Shown: positions 1 to 9,009 of the stretch, in pieces | Position numbering within the stretch: the stretch's first letter is position 1 | Layout: each line of letters opens with the position of its first letter | Origin: Stutzerimonas stutzeri | GTDB lineage: Bacteria > Pseudomonadota > Gammaproteobacteria > Pseudomonadales > Pseudomonadaceae | DNA length: 64,000 nt | Assembly: GCF_038561965.1 (NCBI RefSeq) | Contig: NZ_CP139348.1 | Coordinates: 1,984,001 to 2,048,000 of the forward strand | Reading direction: 5' to 3' | Notes under the pieces: generated by a model | The model's input: the letters and a program-made list of their open reading frames with translations, nothing else | Database searches by the model: none | Told to the model about the DNA's origin: nothing | Made by a program: the position numbers and the translations under genes

Positions 1-1468
1 CGCCGAACTGCGGGCAAAGGTCGTGGGCGAGGGCGGCAATCTCGGTATGACCCAGCTAGGGCGCGTCGAATACGCCTTGCACGACGGCTCGAGCAATACC
101 GACTTCATTGATAACGCCGGCGGGGTTGATTGCTCGGATCATGAGGTGAACATCAAGATCCTGCTCAATGAGGTGGTCAGCGCCGGTGACATGACCGCCA
201 AGCAGCGAAACCAGCTGTTGTTCGAGATGACTGATGATGTTGCCGAACTTGTGCTGCACAACAACTACAAGCAGACCCAGGCGCTGTCCCAGGCACAGCA
301 TCGCTCGCGCGAGCGGGCCGCCGAGTACGTGCGGTTGATCAACGCCTTGGAGGCCACGGGACAACTCGACCGTGCACTCGAGTTCCTGCCCTCGGATGAG
401 GCTTTGGCGGATCGCGCTACGATTGGCAAAGGGCTGACTCGTCCAGAGCTTTCCGTACTGATTTCCTACAGCAAGATCGAGCTCAAGAAAGCGCTGCTGG
501 ATTCCCGCGTTCCGGACGACGATTACCTCACTCGGGAGATGGACAGTGCGTTCCCGCAACGGCTCGCCGAGCAGTTCCGCGAGGCAATGCTGCAGCACCG
601 CCTCAAGCGCGAAATCGTTGCCACGCAGATTGCCAATGATCTGGTCAATAACATGGGCATCACCTTCGTTCAGCGGTTGAACGAGGCGACCGGCATGAGT
701 GCCGCGAATGTGGCTGGCGCCTATGTGATCGTCCGCGACATCTTCCATCTGCCGCACTGGTTCCGGCAGATCGAGGCGCTCGATCACAAAGTGCCTGCAG
801 AGCTGCAACTGAGCCTGATGGACGAACTCATGCGTCTAGGGCGGCGTGCAACGCGTTGGTTCCTGCGCAACCGTCGCAGCGAGCTGGACGCGGCGCGGGA
901 TGTCGCGCACTTCGGTCCGCGTGTCGCCGCTCTTGGGTTGAAGCTCGACGAGCTGTTGCAAGGTTCCACCCGCGACCATTGGCAGGAACGCTATCGGCGT
1001 TACACCGAAGCCGGTGTACCCGAGTTGCTCGCGCGTATGGTGGCGGGGACGAACCATCTGTACACGCTGTTGCCGATCCTCGAGGCGGCCGATGAGACCG
1101 GTCAGGTTCCCGCGCATGTCGCAGCAGCGTACTTCGCCGTCGGTGGAGCGCTGGAATTGCCCTGGTATCTGCACCAACTGAGCAACATGCCGGTGGCCAA
1201 TAACTGGCAGGCGCTGGCCCGTGAAGGCTTCCGTGATGACCTGGATTCCCAGCAACGCAGCATTACGGTCTCGGTGTTGCAGATGGAGAACGGCTCGGAG
1301 TCGATCAGTGAGCGGGTCGATGCGTGGCTGGCCCAACGGCCGGCACCGCTGGCGCGGTGGCGATCGATGTTGGCGGAGTTGCGTAGTGCGAGCGGTAATG
1401 ACTACGCGATATACGCTGTCGCTAGCCGGGAGTTGCAGGGGCTGGCGCAATCGGTAGGACATAGCTAA
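1..1468 (+). CDS. gdhB: NAD-specific glutamate dehydrogenase, C-terminal part (cut by window edge)
   Basis: This is the 3' end of the very large (about 180 kDa) NAD-dependent glutamate dehydrogenase, which deaminates glutamate to 2-oxoglutarate in the cytoplasm. The reading frame is already open at base 2. The first visible residues, VVGEGGNLGMTQLGRVEYA, match the dehydrogenase core of this family (GEGGNLG nucleotide-binding segment), and a long helical C-terminal region follows. About 488 codons are present and the start lies outside the window. A strong rho-independent terminator follows 60 bp after the stop, so it ends a transcription unit. Family assignment is secure; the symbol follows Pseudomonas usage. 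Confidence 0.93.
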   Translation, partial: AELRAKVVGEGGNLGMTQLGRVEYALHDGSSNTDFIDNAGGVDCSDHEVNIKILLNEVVSAGDMTAKQRNQLLFEMTDDVAELVLHNNYKQTQALSQAQHRSRERAAEYVRLINALEATGQLDRALEFLPSDEALADRATIGKGLTRPELSVLISYSKIELKKALLDSRVPDDDYLTREMDSAFPQRLAEQFREAMLQHRLKREIVATQIANDLVNNMGITFVQRLNEATGMSAANVAGAYVIVRDIFHLPHWFRQIEALDHKVPAELQLSLMDELMRLGRRATRWFLRNRRSELDAARDVAHFGPRVAALGLKLDELLQGSTRDHWQERYRRYTEAGVPELLARMVAGTNHLYTLLPILEAADETGQVPAHVAAAYFAVGGALELPWYLHQLSNMPVANNWQALAREGFRDDLDSQQRSITVSVLQMENGSESISERVDAWLAQRPAPLARWRSMLAELRSASGNDYAIYAVASRELQGLAQSVGHS

Positions 1469-1530
1469 CCGCCCGGCCGTCTGGGGTCGATCTGATCCCA
1501 GACGGTTAGCCGCGGATCCGAAGTAACGCA

Positions 1531-1561
1531 GCGCACCGCCCTTGGGCGGTGCGCTGTTTTT
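1531..1561 (+). terminator. Rho-independent terminator downstream of gdhB
   Basis: GCGCACCGCCC pairs with GGGCGGTGCGC (1531-1541 with 1544-1554), leaving a very short apical loop, followed by TGTTTTT. A weaker 9-bp hairpin without a T tract (1477-1505) lies just upstream. Confidence 0.85.
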
Positions 1562-1611
1562 ATGTTCAGGTCAGAGTTTTTCGAGAGAAATGATCGGAGG
1601 CGGGTGATGCT

Positions 1612-2526
1612 TCAGTCGTGCGCAGGCAGTCCGACCTTGAAGCGTGTGATCTGCGGTAAATCACGCAGGTAACGGATGAGGTCTGGCGCACCCGCTGCCT
1701 TCAGGCCCTCACCAATGGCGTTGGCGGTCGGATCGCGCTTCTCCAGCAACAGCAATTCCGAATTGCTGGTATCACGTAACAGGGTCAGGCGGGCATAGGG
1801 CACCTGGCTGTCGAGAAGCAATGCCATGAATTCACAGTCGCTCCATGCCTGGGCTGGCATTGTCACCGCGTGATATTCCGCGTCCAGCGCATGAACGCCA
1901 GAGCGGTCAAGGCGGTAATCGGTAACATCCGCCGTCAGCATCACTTCCAGGCCGCGTAGGCGGGCATAGGACACGGCACAGGCGAATGCTTCGAGATGGT
2001 GTTCCCCGGCCCAGTAAAGCCGCTCGCCGAGCCAACTGGCCTGGCGCACCTCTATCGCTGCTCCCATGTCGAACCCAGGCAAGGCGCTGCCGAGCGCTCG
2101 GAGAAAATCCTTGTAGCTGATGATCCGCACCTGTCTGCAGGCGGCGGTCGTGGCGAAGGCCTCGAAGGTCGGGTAGTTCGAGTCGGCTTTGCATTGGCCA
2201 CCAAAGCCATCGATCTGCCGTAGGTCGAGCTGTGACCGAACGGAATCCTTACTGATCAATCGGGTGAGGGCGGCATGAGCGCGAGCCTTGTCTTCCTGAA
2301 CCGGGCCAGACAGAGCGCCCCTTGGCAATTCGAGCAGGCGCTGCAGGCAAGGGCCGTCATTCCAGAAAATACTTGGTTCCGGCTCGGGTAAGCGGGAGAA
2401 GGGCAGCTGCAAACTGCTGGCGCGCTCCTGGATCGGAAGCGAAGCCTTGGAGCGTAGCCCGAGGCGTTGCGCAAGTCTGGCGATTTGAGATGTCAGTAAA
2501 GGCATGGGCTCGGGCAGGCTCATCAT
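1612..2526 (-). CDS. Conserved hypothetical protein (DUF6685-like)
   Basis: A protein of about 304 residues starting at the MMSLPEPMPLL methionines; an in-frame start at 2595 would add 23 residues of low-complexity sequence. I see no signal peptide, membrane segment or catalytic motif. From memory it resembles a Pseudomonas-restricted family encoded near gdhB and classed as DUF6685, which I could not verify. It converges on gdhB and has no obvious operon partner. Function unknown. Confidence 0.7.
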   Translation of the reverse strand: MMSLPEPMPLLTSQIARLAQRLGLRSKASLPIQERASSLQLPFSRLPEPEPSIFWNDGPCLQRLLELPRGALSGPVQEDKARAHAALTRLISKDSVRSQLDLRQIDGFGGQCKADSNYPTFEAFATTAACRQVRIISYKDFLRALGSALPGFDMGAAIEVRQASWLGERLYWAGEHHLEAFACAVSYARLRGLEVMLTADVTDYRLDRSGVHALDAEYHAVTMPAQAWSDCEFMALLLDSQVPYARLTLLRDTSNSELLLLEKRDPTANAIGEGLKAAGAPDLIRYLRDLPQITRFKVGLPAHD

Positions 2527-2684
2527 GATGCTTGAGCTCTCAGGGCTACGGCCGAAGTGTGGCAGACCTGTGTCATTTGCGCACGGGCTTTGCACCCCTT
2601 GCGGGCTGGTCCTGCGTCACAGGCCTGGCCAAAGGTGACGTATCGATGTGGCAATATCGCGGAATAGATCATTGAGGAGCCTCC

Positions 2685-2906
2685 ATGCCAAATCTGCTGC
2701 TGGATATCGCATTACCGGCCGAGCGAATGAAAGCGGTATATCAGGGCCATGCGAATCGAGTCCTGATCCGAAGCCGTGAGGGCACGCGAGTCAGCTTGCC
2801 GGCGCATCATCTGCGCCCGTTTCTGACCCACGAAGGCATATATGGTTCCTTTGAGCTCGAATTCTCGGAGCAGGGCGAATTGCTGCGCTTGCGACGTCTG
2901 AAATAG
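2685..2906 (+). CDS. DUF2835 family small protein
   Basis: A 73-residue protein (MPNLLLDIALPAERM...) with a good ribosome binding site, GAGGAG, seven bases before the ATG. The length and the pattern LPAHHLRPFLTHEGIYGSF fit the DUF2835 family of short proteins common in Pseudomonas and relatives. No function is known for the family. It lies 111 bp upstream of pyrD on the same strand but probably has its own promoter. Confidence 0.8.
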   Translation: MPNLLLDIALPAERMKAVYQGHANRVLIRSREGTRVSLPAHHLRPFLTHEGIYGSFELEFSEQGELLRLRRLK

Positions 2907-3017
2907 GGCGATTGTCGACCTCGTCGTGGCGGCGTATTTCCCACCTCGTAAGCGGCCGCTGAAACCCCTTCGGCTGCTATACTCCGCGTCCACATTTACC
3001 GAGATTTTAGGCTGCGT

Positions 3018-4049
3018 ATGTATAACCTGGCCCGCCAGCTGTTGTTCAAGTTATCTCCGGAAACTTCCCATGAACTTTCCCTCGAGTTGATTGGCGCCGG
3101 TGGCCGTCTCGGGCTCAATGCGATGTTGGGTAAATCACCGGCAAGTCTTCCTGTCCGAGTGATGGGCTTGGACTTTCCCAACCCAGTGGGTCTGGCTGCC
3201 GGGTTGGATAAGAACGGCGAGGCCATTCGCGGGATGTCGCAGCTGGGCTTTGGCTTCATCGAGGTGGGAACCGTGACGCCGCGTCCGCAGCCGGGCAACC
3301 CCAAGCCGAGGATATTCCGACTGCCCGAGGCCGAGGCGATCATCAATCGCATGGGGTTCAACAATCATGGCGTCGATGCACTGCTGGCGCGCGTCGAAGC
3401 TGCAAGGTTCAAGGGTGTGCTCGGTATCAACATCGGCAAGAACTTCGACACGCCGGTCGAGCGTGCCGATGAGGACTACCTGCTGTGCCTGGACAAGGTG
3501 TATCACCACGCCAGCTATGTCACGGTGAACGTCAGTTCGCCGAATACGCCGGGCTTGCGCAGTCTCCAGTTCGGCGATTCGCTCAAGAAGTTACTCGACG
3601 CGTTGCGCCTGCGCCGTGAGGATCTGGAAATCATGCACGGCAAGCGCGTACCGCTGGCCATCAAGATCGCCCCTGACATGACCGACGAAGAAACGGCGCT
3701 GGTGGGCGAGGCCGTTTTCCAGGCGGGGATGGATGCGATCATCGCCACTAACACCACCCTTGGGCGTGAAGGTGTTGCCGGCCTGGCACACGCCGATGAA
3801 GCTGGCGGTCTGTCGGGTGCGCCCGTACGGGAGAAAAGCACACACACGGTCAGGGTGCTGGCGCAGACCCTTGGTGGACGACTGCCGATCATTGCGGTAG
3901 GCGGTATTACCGAAGGTCGGCATGCGGCAGAGAAGATCGAGGCGGGGGCCAGCTTGGTCCAGTTGTATTCAGGGTTCATCTACAAGGGACCGGCCTTGAT
4001 CCGCGAGGCGGTGGATGCCATCGCGGCGTTGCGCTCACAAGCGCGCTGA
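3018..4049 (+). CDS. pyrD: Dihydroorotate dehydrogenase (quinone), class 2
   Basis: Fourth step of pyrimidine synthesis: oxidises dihydroorotate to orotate with FMN and passes electrons to the membrane quinone pool. The 343-residue length is standard for class 2 enzymes. The N-terminal amphipathic segment (MYNLARQLLFKLSPETSHEL) is the membrane-docking helix of this class. Visible landmarks are PVGLAAGLDKNGE, NRMGFNNHG, the catalytic-serine segment NVSSPNTPGLRS, and the FMN phosphate loop IAVGGITEG. A TATACT box at 2978-2983 is a plausible -10. It converges on rmf. Confidence 0.96.
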   Translation: MYNLARQLLFKLSPETSHELSLELIGAGGRLGLNAMLGKSPASLPVRVMGLDFPNPVGLAAGLDKNGEAIRGMSQLGFGFIEVGTVTPRPQPGNPKPRIFRLPEAEAIINRMGFNNHGVDALLARVEAARFKGVLGINIGKNFDTPVERADEDYLLCLDKVYHHASYVTVNVSSPNTPGLRSLQFGDSLKKLLDALRLRREDLEIMHGKRVPLAIKIAPDMTDEETALVGEAVFQAGMDAIIATNTTLGREGVAGLAHADEAGGLSGAPVREKSTHTVRVLAQTLGGRLPIIAVGGITEGRHAAEKIEAGASLVQLYSGFIYKGPALIREAVDAIAALRSQAR

Positions 4050-4063
4050 AGTTGCTTTGGGAA

Positions 4064-4083
4064 GGGGCTCCTGGTGGAGCCCC
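4064..4083. terminator. Hairpin between convergent pyrD and rmf
   Basis: GGGGCTCC and GGAGCCCC form an 8-bp stem with a TGGT loop in the gap between two convergent genes. There is no T tract on either side, so it may be a weak or Rho-assisted terminator, or only an mRNA-stabilising hairpin. Confidence 0.4.
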
Positions 4084-4143
4084 TGGGCGTCTAGCCCGCC
4101 GCCCGGGTAGGGCGTGCTGTATCAGGTCGGAAGGATGGGTGAA

Positions 4144-4359
4144 TCAGCCGACCGCGTGGAGTTCGTTGAGTCTATGCAGACCGGCCGTGCCGGTCAGGCC
4201 ATCCCAGTTGTCGCCGCGACCCTCCCGCCAGCCGTTGATCCAGGCTTGGCGAACATTGGGATGTGAAAAAGGACAGAGGTCGCGAGATTTGCCATGTATG
4301 CCGTGTTGATAACCGCGCAGGAATGCTCGTTCCATCGGATCACGCTTGAGTCTTCTCAT
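4144..4359 (-). CDS. rmf: Ribosome modulation factor
   Basis: A 71-residue basic protein (MRRLKRDPMERAFLRGYQHG...) that converts 70S ribosomes into inactive 100S dimers in stationary phase. The family signature is clear: RAFLRGYQHGIHGKSRDLCP followed by RQAWINGWREGR. Length is slightly above the E. coli protein (55 residues), as in other pseudomonads. It is a single gene between pyrD and rlmKL, both on the other strand; the upstream gap of about 350 bp is likely to carry its growth-phase control. Confidence 0.95.
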   Translation of the reverse strand: MRRLKRDPMERAFLRGYQHGIHGKSRDLCPFSHPNVRQAWINGWREGRGDNWDGLTGTAGLHRLNELHAVG

Positions 4360-4712
4360 TGGGTATTGCCCTCAGTGGTTGACTGGTGTTCCTTGGCCTC
4401 ATGGCGAGACCGGGCAGATAGACTGCCTATGAAGCGCGCTGCCGGCGTGGCGCGCTTCGCCGACATATTTGCGATGCCGGCCTGAGGTGAGTTCTAACCC
4501 AATGCTGAAGGCGCTGGAATGATCGTTTTGTCATAAGTAGGTAACGAATTAATGGTTCTGCCCATAAGCCGGAAACAGAACGGCACCTGAAGTGTACTGC
4601 TTCGCCTTTCTGTCAGCGTTTAGACATATTTCGTAGCCGCTTCTTTTATTTTCTCTGCTGGGCTTGTTCCGACGAAAGGGTCGAACGGCGAAGCATCTTT
4701 TCTGGAAACACC
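4360..4712. other. Intergenic region between divergent rmf and rlmKL
   Basis: About 350 bp without a supportable gene. It must contain both divergent promoters. The only structure I see is a 9-bp inverted repeat (GAAGCGCGC ... GCGCGCTTC) at 4431-4458, without a T tract. The part nearest rlmKL (about 4500-4700) is clearly more A/T-rich than the surroundings. Confidence 0.5.
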
Positions 4713-6893
4713 ATGACCGACCGCCATGAATTGATACTGACCTGTCCCAAGGGGCTCGAAGGCCTGCTGCTTGAAGAGGCGACCGCACTCGGATTGGAAG
4801 AAGCGCGCGAGCAGACGTCCGCGATTCGAGGATTCGGTGCGCTGGACGTGGCCTACCGGCTCTGTCTGTGGTCACGTCTGGCCAATCGCGTGCTGCTGGT
4901 AATACGCCGTTTTCCTACGGTCGATGCCGAGACACTCTATCAGGGCGTCCATGATGTCGACTGGGCTGAACATCTGCAGCCAGTCGGTAGCCTGGCGGTG
5001 GAGTTCAGCGGTCGCGGCTCCGGCATCGACAATACCCATTTCGGTGCGCTTAAGGTCAAGGACGCTATCGTTGATCGCCTGCGTACCGCATCGGGCGAGC
5101 GACCCAGCATCGACAAGCTCGACCCTGACCTGCGGGTGCATTTGCGCCTAGACAGGGGGCAGGCGGTCCTTTCGCTCGATCTTTCTGGGCACAGCCTTCA
5201 CCAGCGCGGCTATCGCCTACAGCAGGGCGCGGCACCGCTGAAGGAAAACCTCGCAGCCGCGATTTTGATTCGTGCTGGCTGGCCGCGCATTGCCGCTGCT
5301 GGTGGTGCGCTGGCCGACCCCATGTGCGGCGTCGGCACCTTTCTCGTCGAAGGGGCAATGATGGCAGCGGACATCGCACCGAACCTCAAGCGCGAGCGTT
5401 GGGGATTCAGTGCCTGGCTCGGACACGTCCCAGCGATCTGGGCCCGTTTGCATGCTGAGGCACTGGCGCGAGCGGAGGTTGGGCTGGCCAAACCACCGTT
5501 GTGGATCCGCGGCTATGAGGCCGACCCTCGACTGATTCAGCCGGGGCGCAACAACATCGAGCGCGCCGGCCTGGCCGGCTGGATCAAGGTTTATCAGGGC
5601 GACGTCGGCGATTTCGAGCCGCGGCCGGACCAGAACCAGAAGGGCTTGGTCATCTGCAACCCACCATACGGCGAGCGCCTCGGTGACGAGGCGAGCCTGC
5701 TTTACCTCTATCAGAATCTCGGCGAGCGTTTGCGTCAGGCCTGCCTGGGTTGGGAAGCGGCGGTGTTCACTGCGTCGCCGGATCTCGGCAAGCGCATGGG
5801 CATTCGCAGCCACAAGCAGTATGCGTTCTGGAATGGTGCGCTGCCGTGCAAGCTGCTGTTGATCAAGGTCGATCTGGAGCAGTTCGTCACCGGCCAGCGC
5901 ACGGCTGCAAACGAGGACAATACGCAACAGCAGGCTCCGGTCGAGCAGGCGCGCCTAAGCGAAGGCGGGCAAATGTTTGCTAATCGCCTGCAGAAGAACC
6001 TGCGTCAGCTCGGGAAGTGGGCGCGTCGTGAGGGCATCGAGTGCTATCGGCTGTATGACGCCGATATGCCGGAATACGCGCTGGCAATCGACCTGTACCG
6101 CGATTGGGTACACGTTCAGGAATATGCACCACCACGCTCGATTGACCCGGACAAAGCCCAGGTACGTCTGCTCGACGCTTTGGCCGCAATTCCACAGGCG
6201 CTGGGTATTCCGCGCGAGAAAGTGGTGGTCAAGCGGCGCGAGCGACAGTCCGGTACGCGCCAGTACGAACGGCAGGCCACTCAGGGCGAGTTCCTTGAGG
6301 TAGCTGAAGGCGGCGTCAAGCTGCTGGTCAATCTCACCGATTATCTCGACACCGGGCTGTTTCTCGACCACCGTTCGCTGCGCCTGCGTATTCAACGAGA
6401 GGCGGCCGGCAAACGTTTTCTCAACCTGTACTGCTATACCGCTACCGCAACGGTGCACGCCGCGAAGGGTGGTGCTCGCAGCACGACTAGCGTTGACCTG
6501 TCGAAAACCTATCTCGACTGGGCGCGACGTAACCTGGCGCTAAATGGGCTGTCGGATCGGCAACGGCTGGAGCAGGGGGATGTAATGGCTTGGCTGGAAG
6601 AAGATCGTGACGAGTACGATCTCATCTTCATCGACCCGCCGACCTTCTCCAATTCCAAGCGTATGGAAGGCGTGTTTGACGTGCAGCGTGACCATCTGGC
6701 GTTGCTTGATCTGGCTATGGCACGGCTGGCTGCAGGTGGCACTCTGTATTTCTCCAACAACTTCCGCAAGTTCGTGTTGGATGCAAGTTTGAGCGACCGC
6801 TATGCCGTGGAGGAAATCACTGCCTCGACGCTGGATGAAGACTTCCGCCGCAATCCTCGAATTCACCGCGCCTGGAAACTGCAGGCTCGGTGA
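4713..6893 (+). CDS. rlmKL: Bifunctional 23S rRNA methyltransferase RlmKL (m2G2445 / m7G2069)
   Basis: A 726-residue fusion that methylates G2445 (N2, RlmL half) and G2069 (N7, RlmK half) of 23S rRNA. The N-terminal half carries a THUMP-type region followed by a Rossmann methyltransferase with PMCGVGTFLVEGAMMA and the N2-guanine motif NPPYGERLG. The C-terminal half has its own SAM site (FLNLYCYTATATVHAAKGGA) and the FIDPPTFSNSKRM motif. Length matches the E. coli fusion (about 700). Stand-alone transcription unit, convergent with dacB. Confidence 0.96.
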   Translation: MTDRHELILTCPKGLEGLLLEEATALGLEEAREQTSAIRGFGALDVAYRLCLWSRLANRVLLVIRRFPTVDAETLYQGVHDVDWAEHLQPVGSLAVEFSGRGSGIDNTHFGALKVKDAIVDRLRTASGERPSIDKLDPDLRVHLRLDRGQAVLSLDLSGHSLHQRGYRLQQGAAPLKENLAAAILIRAGWPRIAAAGGALADPMCGVGTFLVEGAMMAADIAPNLKRERWGFSAWLGHVPAIWARLHAEALARAEVGLAKPPLWIRGYEADPRLIQPGRNNIERAGLAGWIKVYQGDVGDFEPRPDQNQKGLVICNPPYGERLGDEASLLYLYQNLGERLRQACLGWEAAVFTASPDLGKRMGIRSHKQYAFWNGALPCKLLLIKVDLEQFVTGQRTAANEDNTQQQAPVEQARLSEGGQMFANRLQKNLRQLGKWARREGIECYRLYDADMPEYALAIDLYRDWVHVQEYAPPRSIDPDKAQVRLLDALAAIPQALGIPREKVVVKRRERQSGTRQYERQATQGEFLEVAEGGVKLLVNLTDYLDTGLFLDHRSLRLRIQREAAGKRFLNLYCYTATATVHAAKGGARSTTSVDLSKTYLDWARRNLALNGLSDRQRLEQGDVMAWLEEDRDEYDLIFIDPPTFSNSKRMEGVFDVQRDHLALLDLAMARLAAGGTLYFSNNFRKFVLDASLSDRYAVEEITASTLDEDFRRNPRIHRAWKLQAR

Positions 6894-6900
6894 TCGTGTT

Positions 6901-6924
6901 AAGGCAGGCCGCTCGGCCTGCCTT
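6901..6924. terminator. Hairpin between convergent rlmKL and dacB
   Basis: A perfect 10-bp stem, AAGGCAGGCC / GGCCTGCCTT, with a GCTC loop, located in the 41-bp gap between two genes that converge. T-rich flanks are short, so efficiency is uncertain. Confidence 0.6.
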
Positions 6925-6934
6925 AGTTCGGCTA

Positions 6935-8392
6935 TCAGCGGTGCGCCGTGTTTTCGTTGCGCTGGTTGTACAGGCTTACCAGCACCTGATCGAGAATCGA
7001 TGAGGCGCCCCAGGGGCGCGGATGGTTGAGGATGGCCACCACCGCCCAGACATTGCCGTCACCGTCGCGGCTGTAGCCGGCTATGGCGCGTACGTTGTTC
7101 AGCGTGCCGGTCTTCATATGTGCCTTGCCTGCCACTGGCGTGTTGCGCAGACGCTTGCGCATGGTGCCGTCTACGGCAGCAAGTGGCATCGACGAGATGA
7201 ACTCGGCGGCGTACGGGCTGCGCCAGGCAGCCTGCAGCAGGTTGCCAAACTCCCTGGCGCTGACGCGCTCCGCGCGCGAAAGCCCAGAGCCATTCTCGAT
7301 TACCAAGTGTGGGGAAATCAGCCCCTTCTTGGCCAGCCACTGGCGGATTACCCGCTGCGCCGCCTTGGCGTCGTCCGCGTCGGCTTCATTTCGGAACGTT
7401 GCGCCCAGGCTCAGGAACAGCTGCTTGGCCATGGTGTTGTTGCTGTATTTGTTGATGTCACGAATGATCTCGGTGAGATCAGGCGAGTAAGCCCTCGCCA
7501 GTAGCCGCGCGCTGCTGGGGACCTGTGCTACCCGATCGCGGCCAAGAATACTTCCGCCGAGCTCACCCCAGATCGCACGTACTGCGCCTGCGGCGTAGCG
7601 CTCGTGATCCAGCAATGAAAGATAGGTTTGTGCGCTGCAGCCGTCGGCGAGCTTGCCAGTGACCACGACGGTTACGCCATCACCCTCTGCTACAGGGTTG
7701 TAGAGCACCTCCGGCCAGCCTGGGCATTTGGCTGCGGGTAGTGCCTGTACGCGGTTGTCGATGCGAACAGTGGCGATGGGAGGCTCCACCGCGATGTTCA
7801 CCTTGCCGCCATCGTTGCGCACGATGAAACGCAGCGCCTTCAAGTTAACTAGCAGCGAATCCGGCCCGACCAGAAATGGCTTGTTTTGGTCGCCGCCGTC
7901 ATCGTCGAAAACCGGCAGGTTGGGTTGGACGAAATGGCTGCGGTCCAGCACCAGGTCGCCGGTGACCCTGCTCACGCCATTGGCGCGCAGATCTCGCAGC
8001 AGTAGCCAAAGCTTCTCCATGTTCAGCTTCGGGTCGCCGCCACCTTTGAGATAGAGATTGCCGTTGAGGGTGCCATCCACCAGCGGACCGTCCGCATAGA
8101 ACTCGGTCTTCCACTGATGATTGGGCCCAAGCAGTTCGAGCGCGGCATAGGTGGTAACGAGCTTCATGGTCGAGGCAGGGTTTACCGAAACGTCAGCGTT
8201 GACGATGGTAGATGTGGCGTTGCCGGTTAGTGGCAGCATGACCAACGACAATGCTTCGTTGTTGATCTTGTTCGCTTTGAGCGCCTGCTCGACGCGGGTA
8301 GGCAGCGTCTGGTTTACACCCGCGGCCAGCGATGGCAAGGCCAAAGGCAAGGAAAGAATGGCGAAACTAATGCCGCGGAGGATGTTCTTCAT
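6935..8392 (-). CDS. dacB: D-alanyl-D-alanine carboxypeptidase/endopeptidase (PBP4)
   Basis: Periplasmic class C penicillin-binding protein that trims pentapeptides and cleaves peptide crosslinks during cell-wall remodelling. I choose the start MKNILRGISFAILSL, preceded by an AGAGG ribosome binding site, because it begins a typical signal peptide ending near SLAAG; the frame is open to 8551 but those extra residues break the signal. The catalytic set is complete: SxxK at about S74-K77 (STMK), SxN in KYSNNTMAK, and KTG in HMKTGTLNNVR. The 485-residue length is normal. Divergent from yggL. Confidence 0.93.
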   Translation of the reverse strand: MKNILRGISFAILSLPLALPSLAAGVNQTLPTRVEQALKANKINNEALSLVMLPLTGNATSTIVNADVSVNPASTMKLVTTYAALELLGPNHQWKTEFYADGPLVDGTLNGNLYLKGGGDPKLNMEKLWLLLRDLRANGVSRVTGDLVLDRSHFVQPNLPVFDDDGGDQNKPFLVGPDSLLVNLKALRFIVRNDGGKVNIAVEPPIATVRIDNRVQALPAAKCPGWPEVLYNPVAEGDGVTVVVTGKLADGCSAQTYLSLLDHERYAAGAVRAIWGELGGSILGRDRVAQVPSSARLLARAYSPDLTEIIRDINKYSNNTMAKQLFLSLGATFRNEADADDAKAAQRVIRQWLAKKGLISPHLVIENGSGLSRAERVSAREFGNLLQAAWRSPYAAEFISSMPLAAVDGTMRKRLRNTPVAGKAHMKTGTLNNVRAIAGYSRDGDGNVWAVVAILNHPRPWGASSILDQVLVSLYNQRNENTAHR

Positions 8393-8664
8393 GCGAGCAC
8401 CTCTGGGCATACACAAGGGGCTGCTGGCGATGCGATCTGACATACGATTTCCCACTGCTCTAAGGGAACGAATGCGGGCCATTATGCCCGGGAGGTAGAG
8501 GCGCGGTGCCTCTATCCGATAAGCGTAGCTGTGGCACATGGGTAACTGCAAAACAAGATACGCGGCCAGGCGCTACGATCGTCTGGTTCACGGTCGGTGA
8601 TCGCCTTGGCACGGGGTTGCTGTTAGAGTGCGCGCCGTCATCAAGTAGAAAAAGGATCGCTTCA

Positions 8665-9009
8665 ATGGCTACCAATCGTTCGCGCCGCCTGCGCAAGAAA
8701 CTCTGTGTCGATGAGTTCCAGGAACTGGGCTTCGAGATCAATCTGACCTATCGCGATGGGATTGAAAGCAAGGCCGTAGATGACTTCCTCGAAGCGTTCA
8801 TCGGTGAAGCGATGGAAGGTAACGAACTCGGCTATATCGGCGGTGAAGACTACGGTTTTGTCTGCCTGGGCCGCCGCGGTTCGGTCAGCGAGGAGCAGCG
8901 CGCGACAGTCGATGCCTGGCTCAAAGGTCGCAGCGAATTGGCTGAGTACAGCGTCAGCCCGCTGATGGATGTGTGGTATCCGGAAAACCCGATCAGGGCT
9001 GAGAAGTAG
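8665..9009 (+). CDS. yggL: YggL family 50S ribosome-binding protein (DUF469)
   Basis: A 114-residue protein starting MATNRSRRLRKKLCVDEFQE, with an AAAGGA ribosome binding site; the frame is open further upstream but without coding character. YggL proteins have been found associated with the 50S subunit. Features visible are the basic N-terminus, FDV-like core (EFQELGFEINLTY), and the conserved GGEDYGFVCLGRRGSVSEEQR stretch (given here only as its landmarks GGEDYGF and RRGSVSE). Its 3' end overlaps by 17 bp the 3' end of the convergent FUSC gene. Confidence 0.88.
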   Translation: MATNRSRRLRKKLCVDEFQELGFEINLTYRDGIESKAVDDFLEAFIGEAMEGNELGYIGGEDYGFVCLGRRGSVSEEQRATVDAWLKGRSELAEYSVSPLMDVWYPENPIRAEK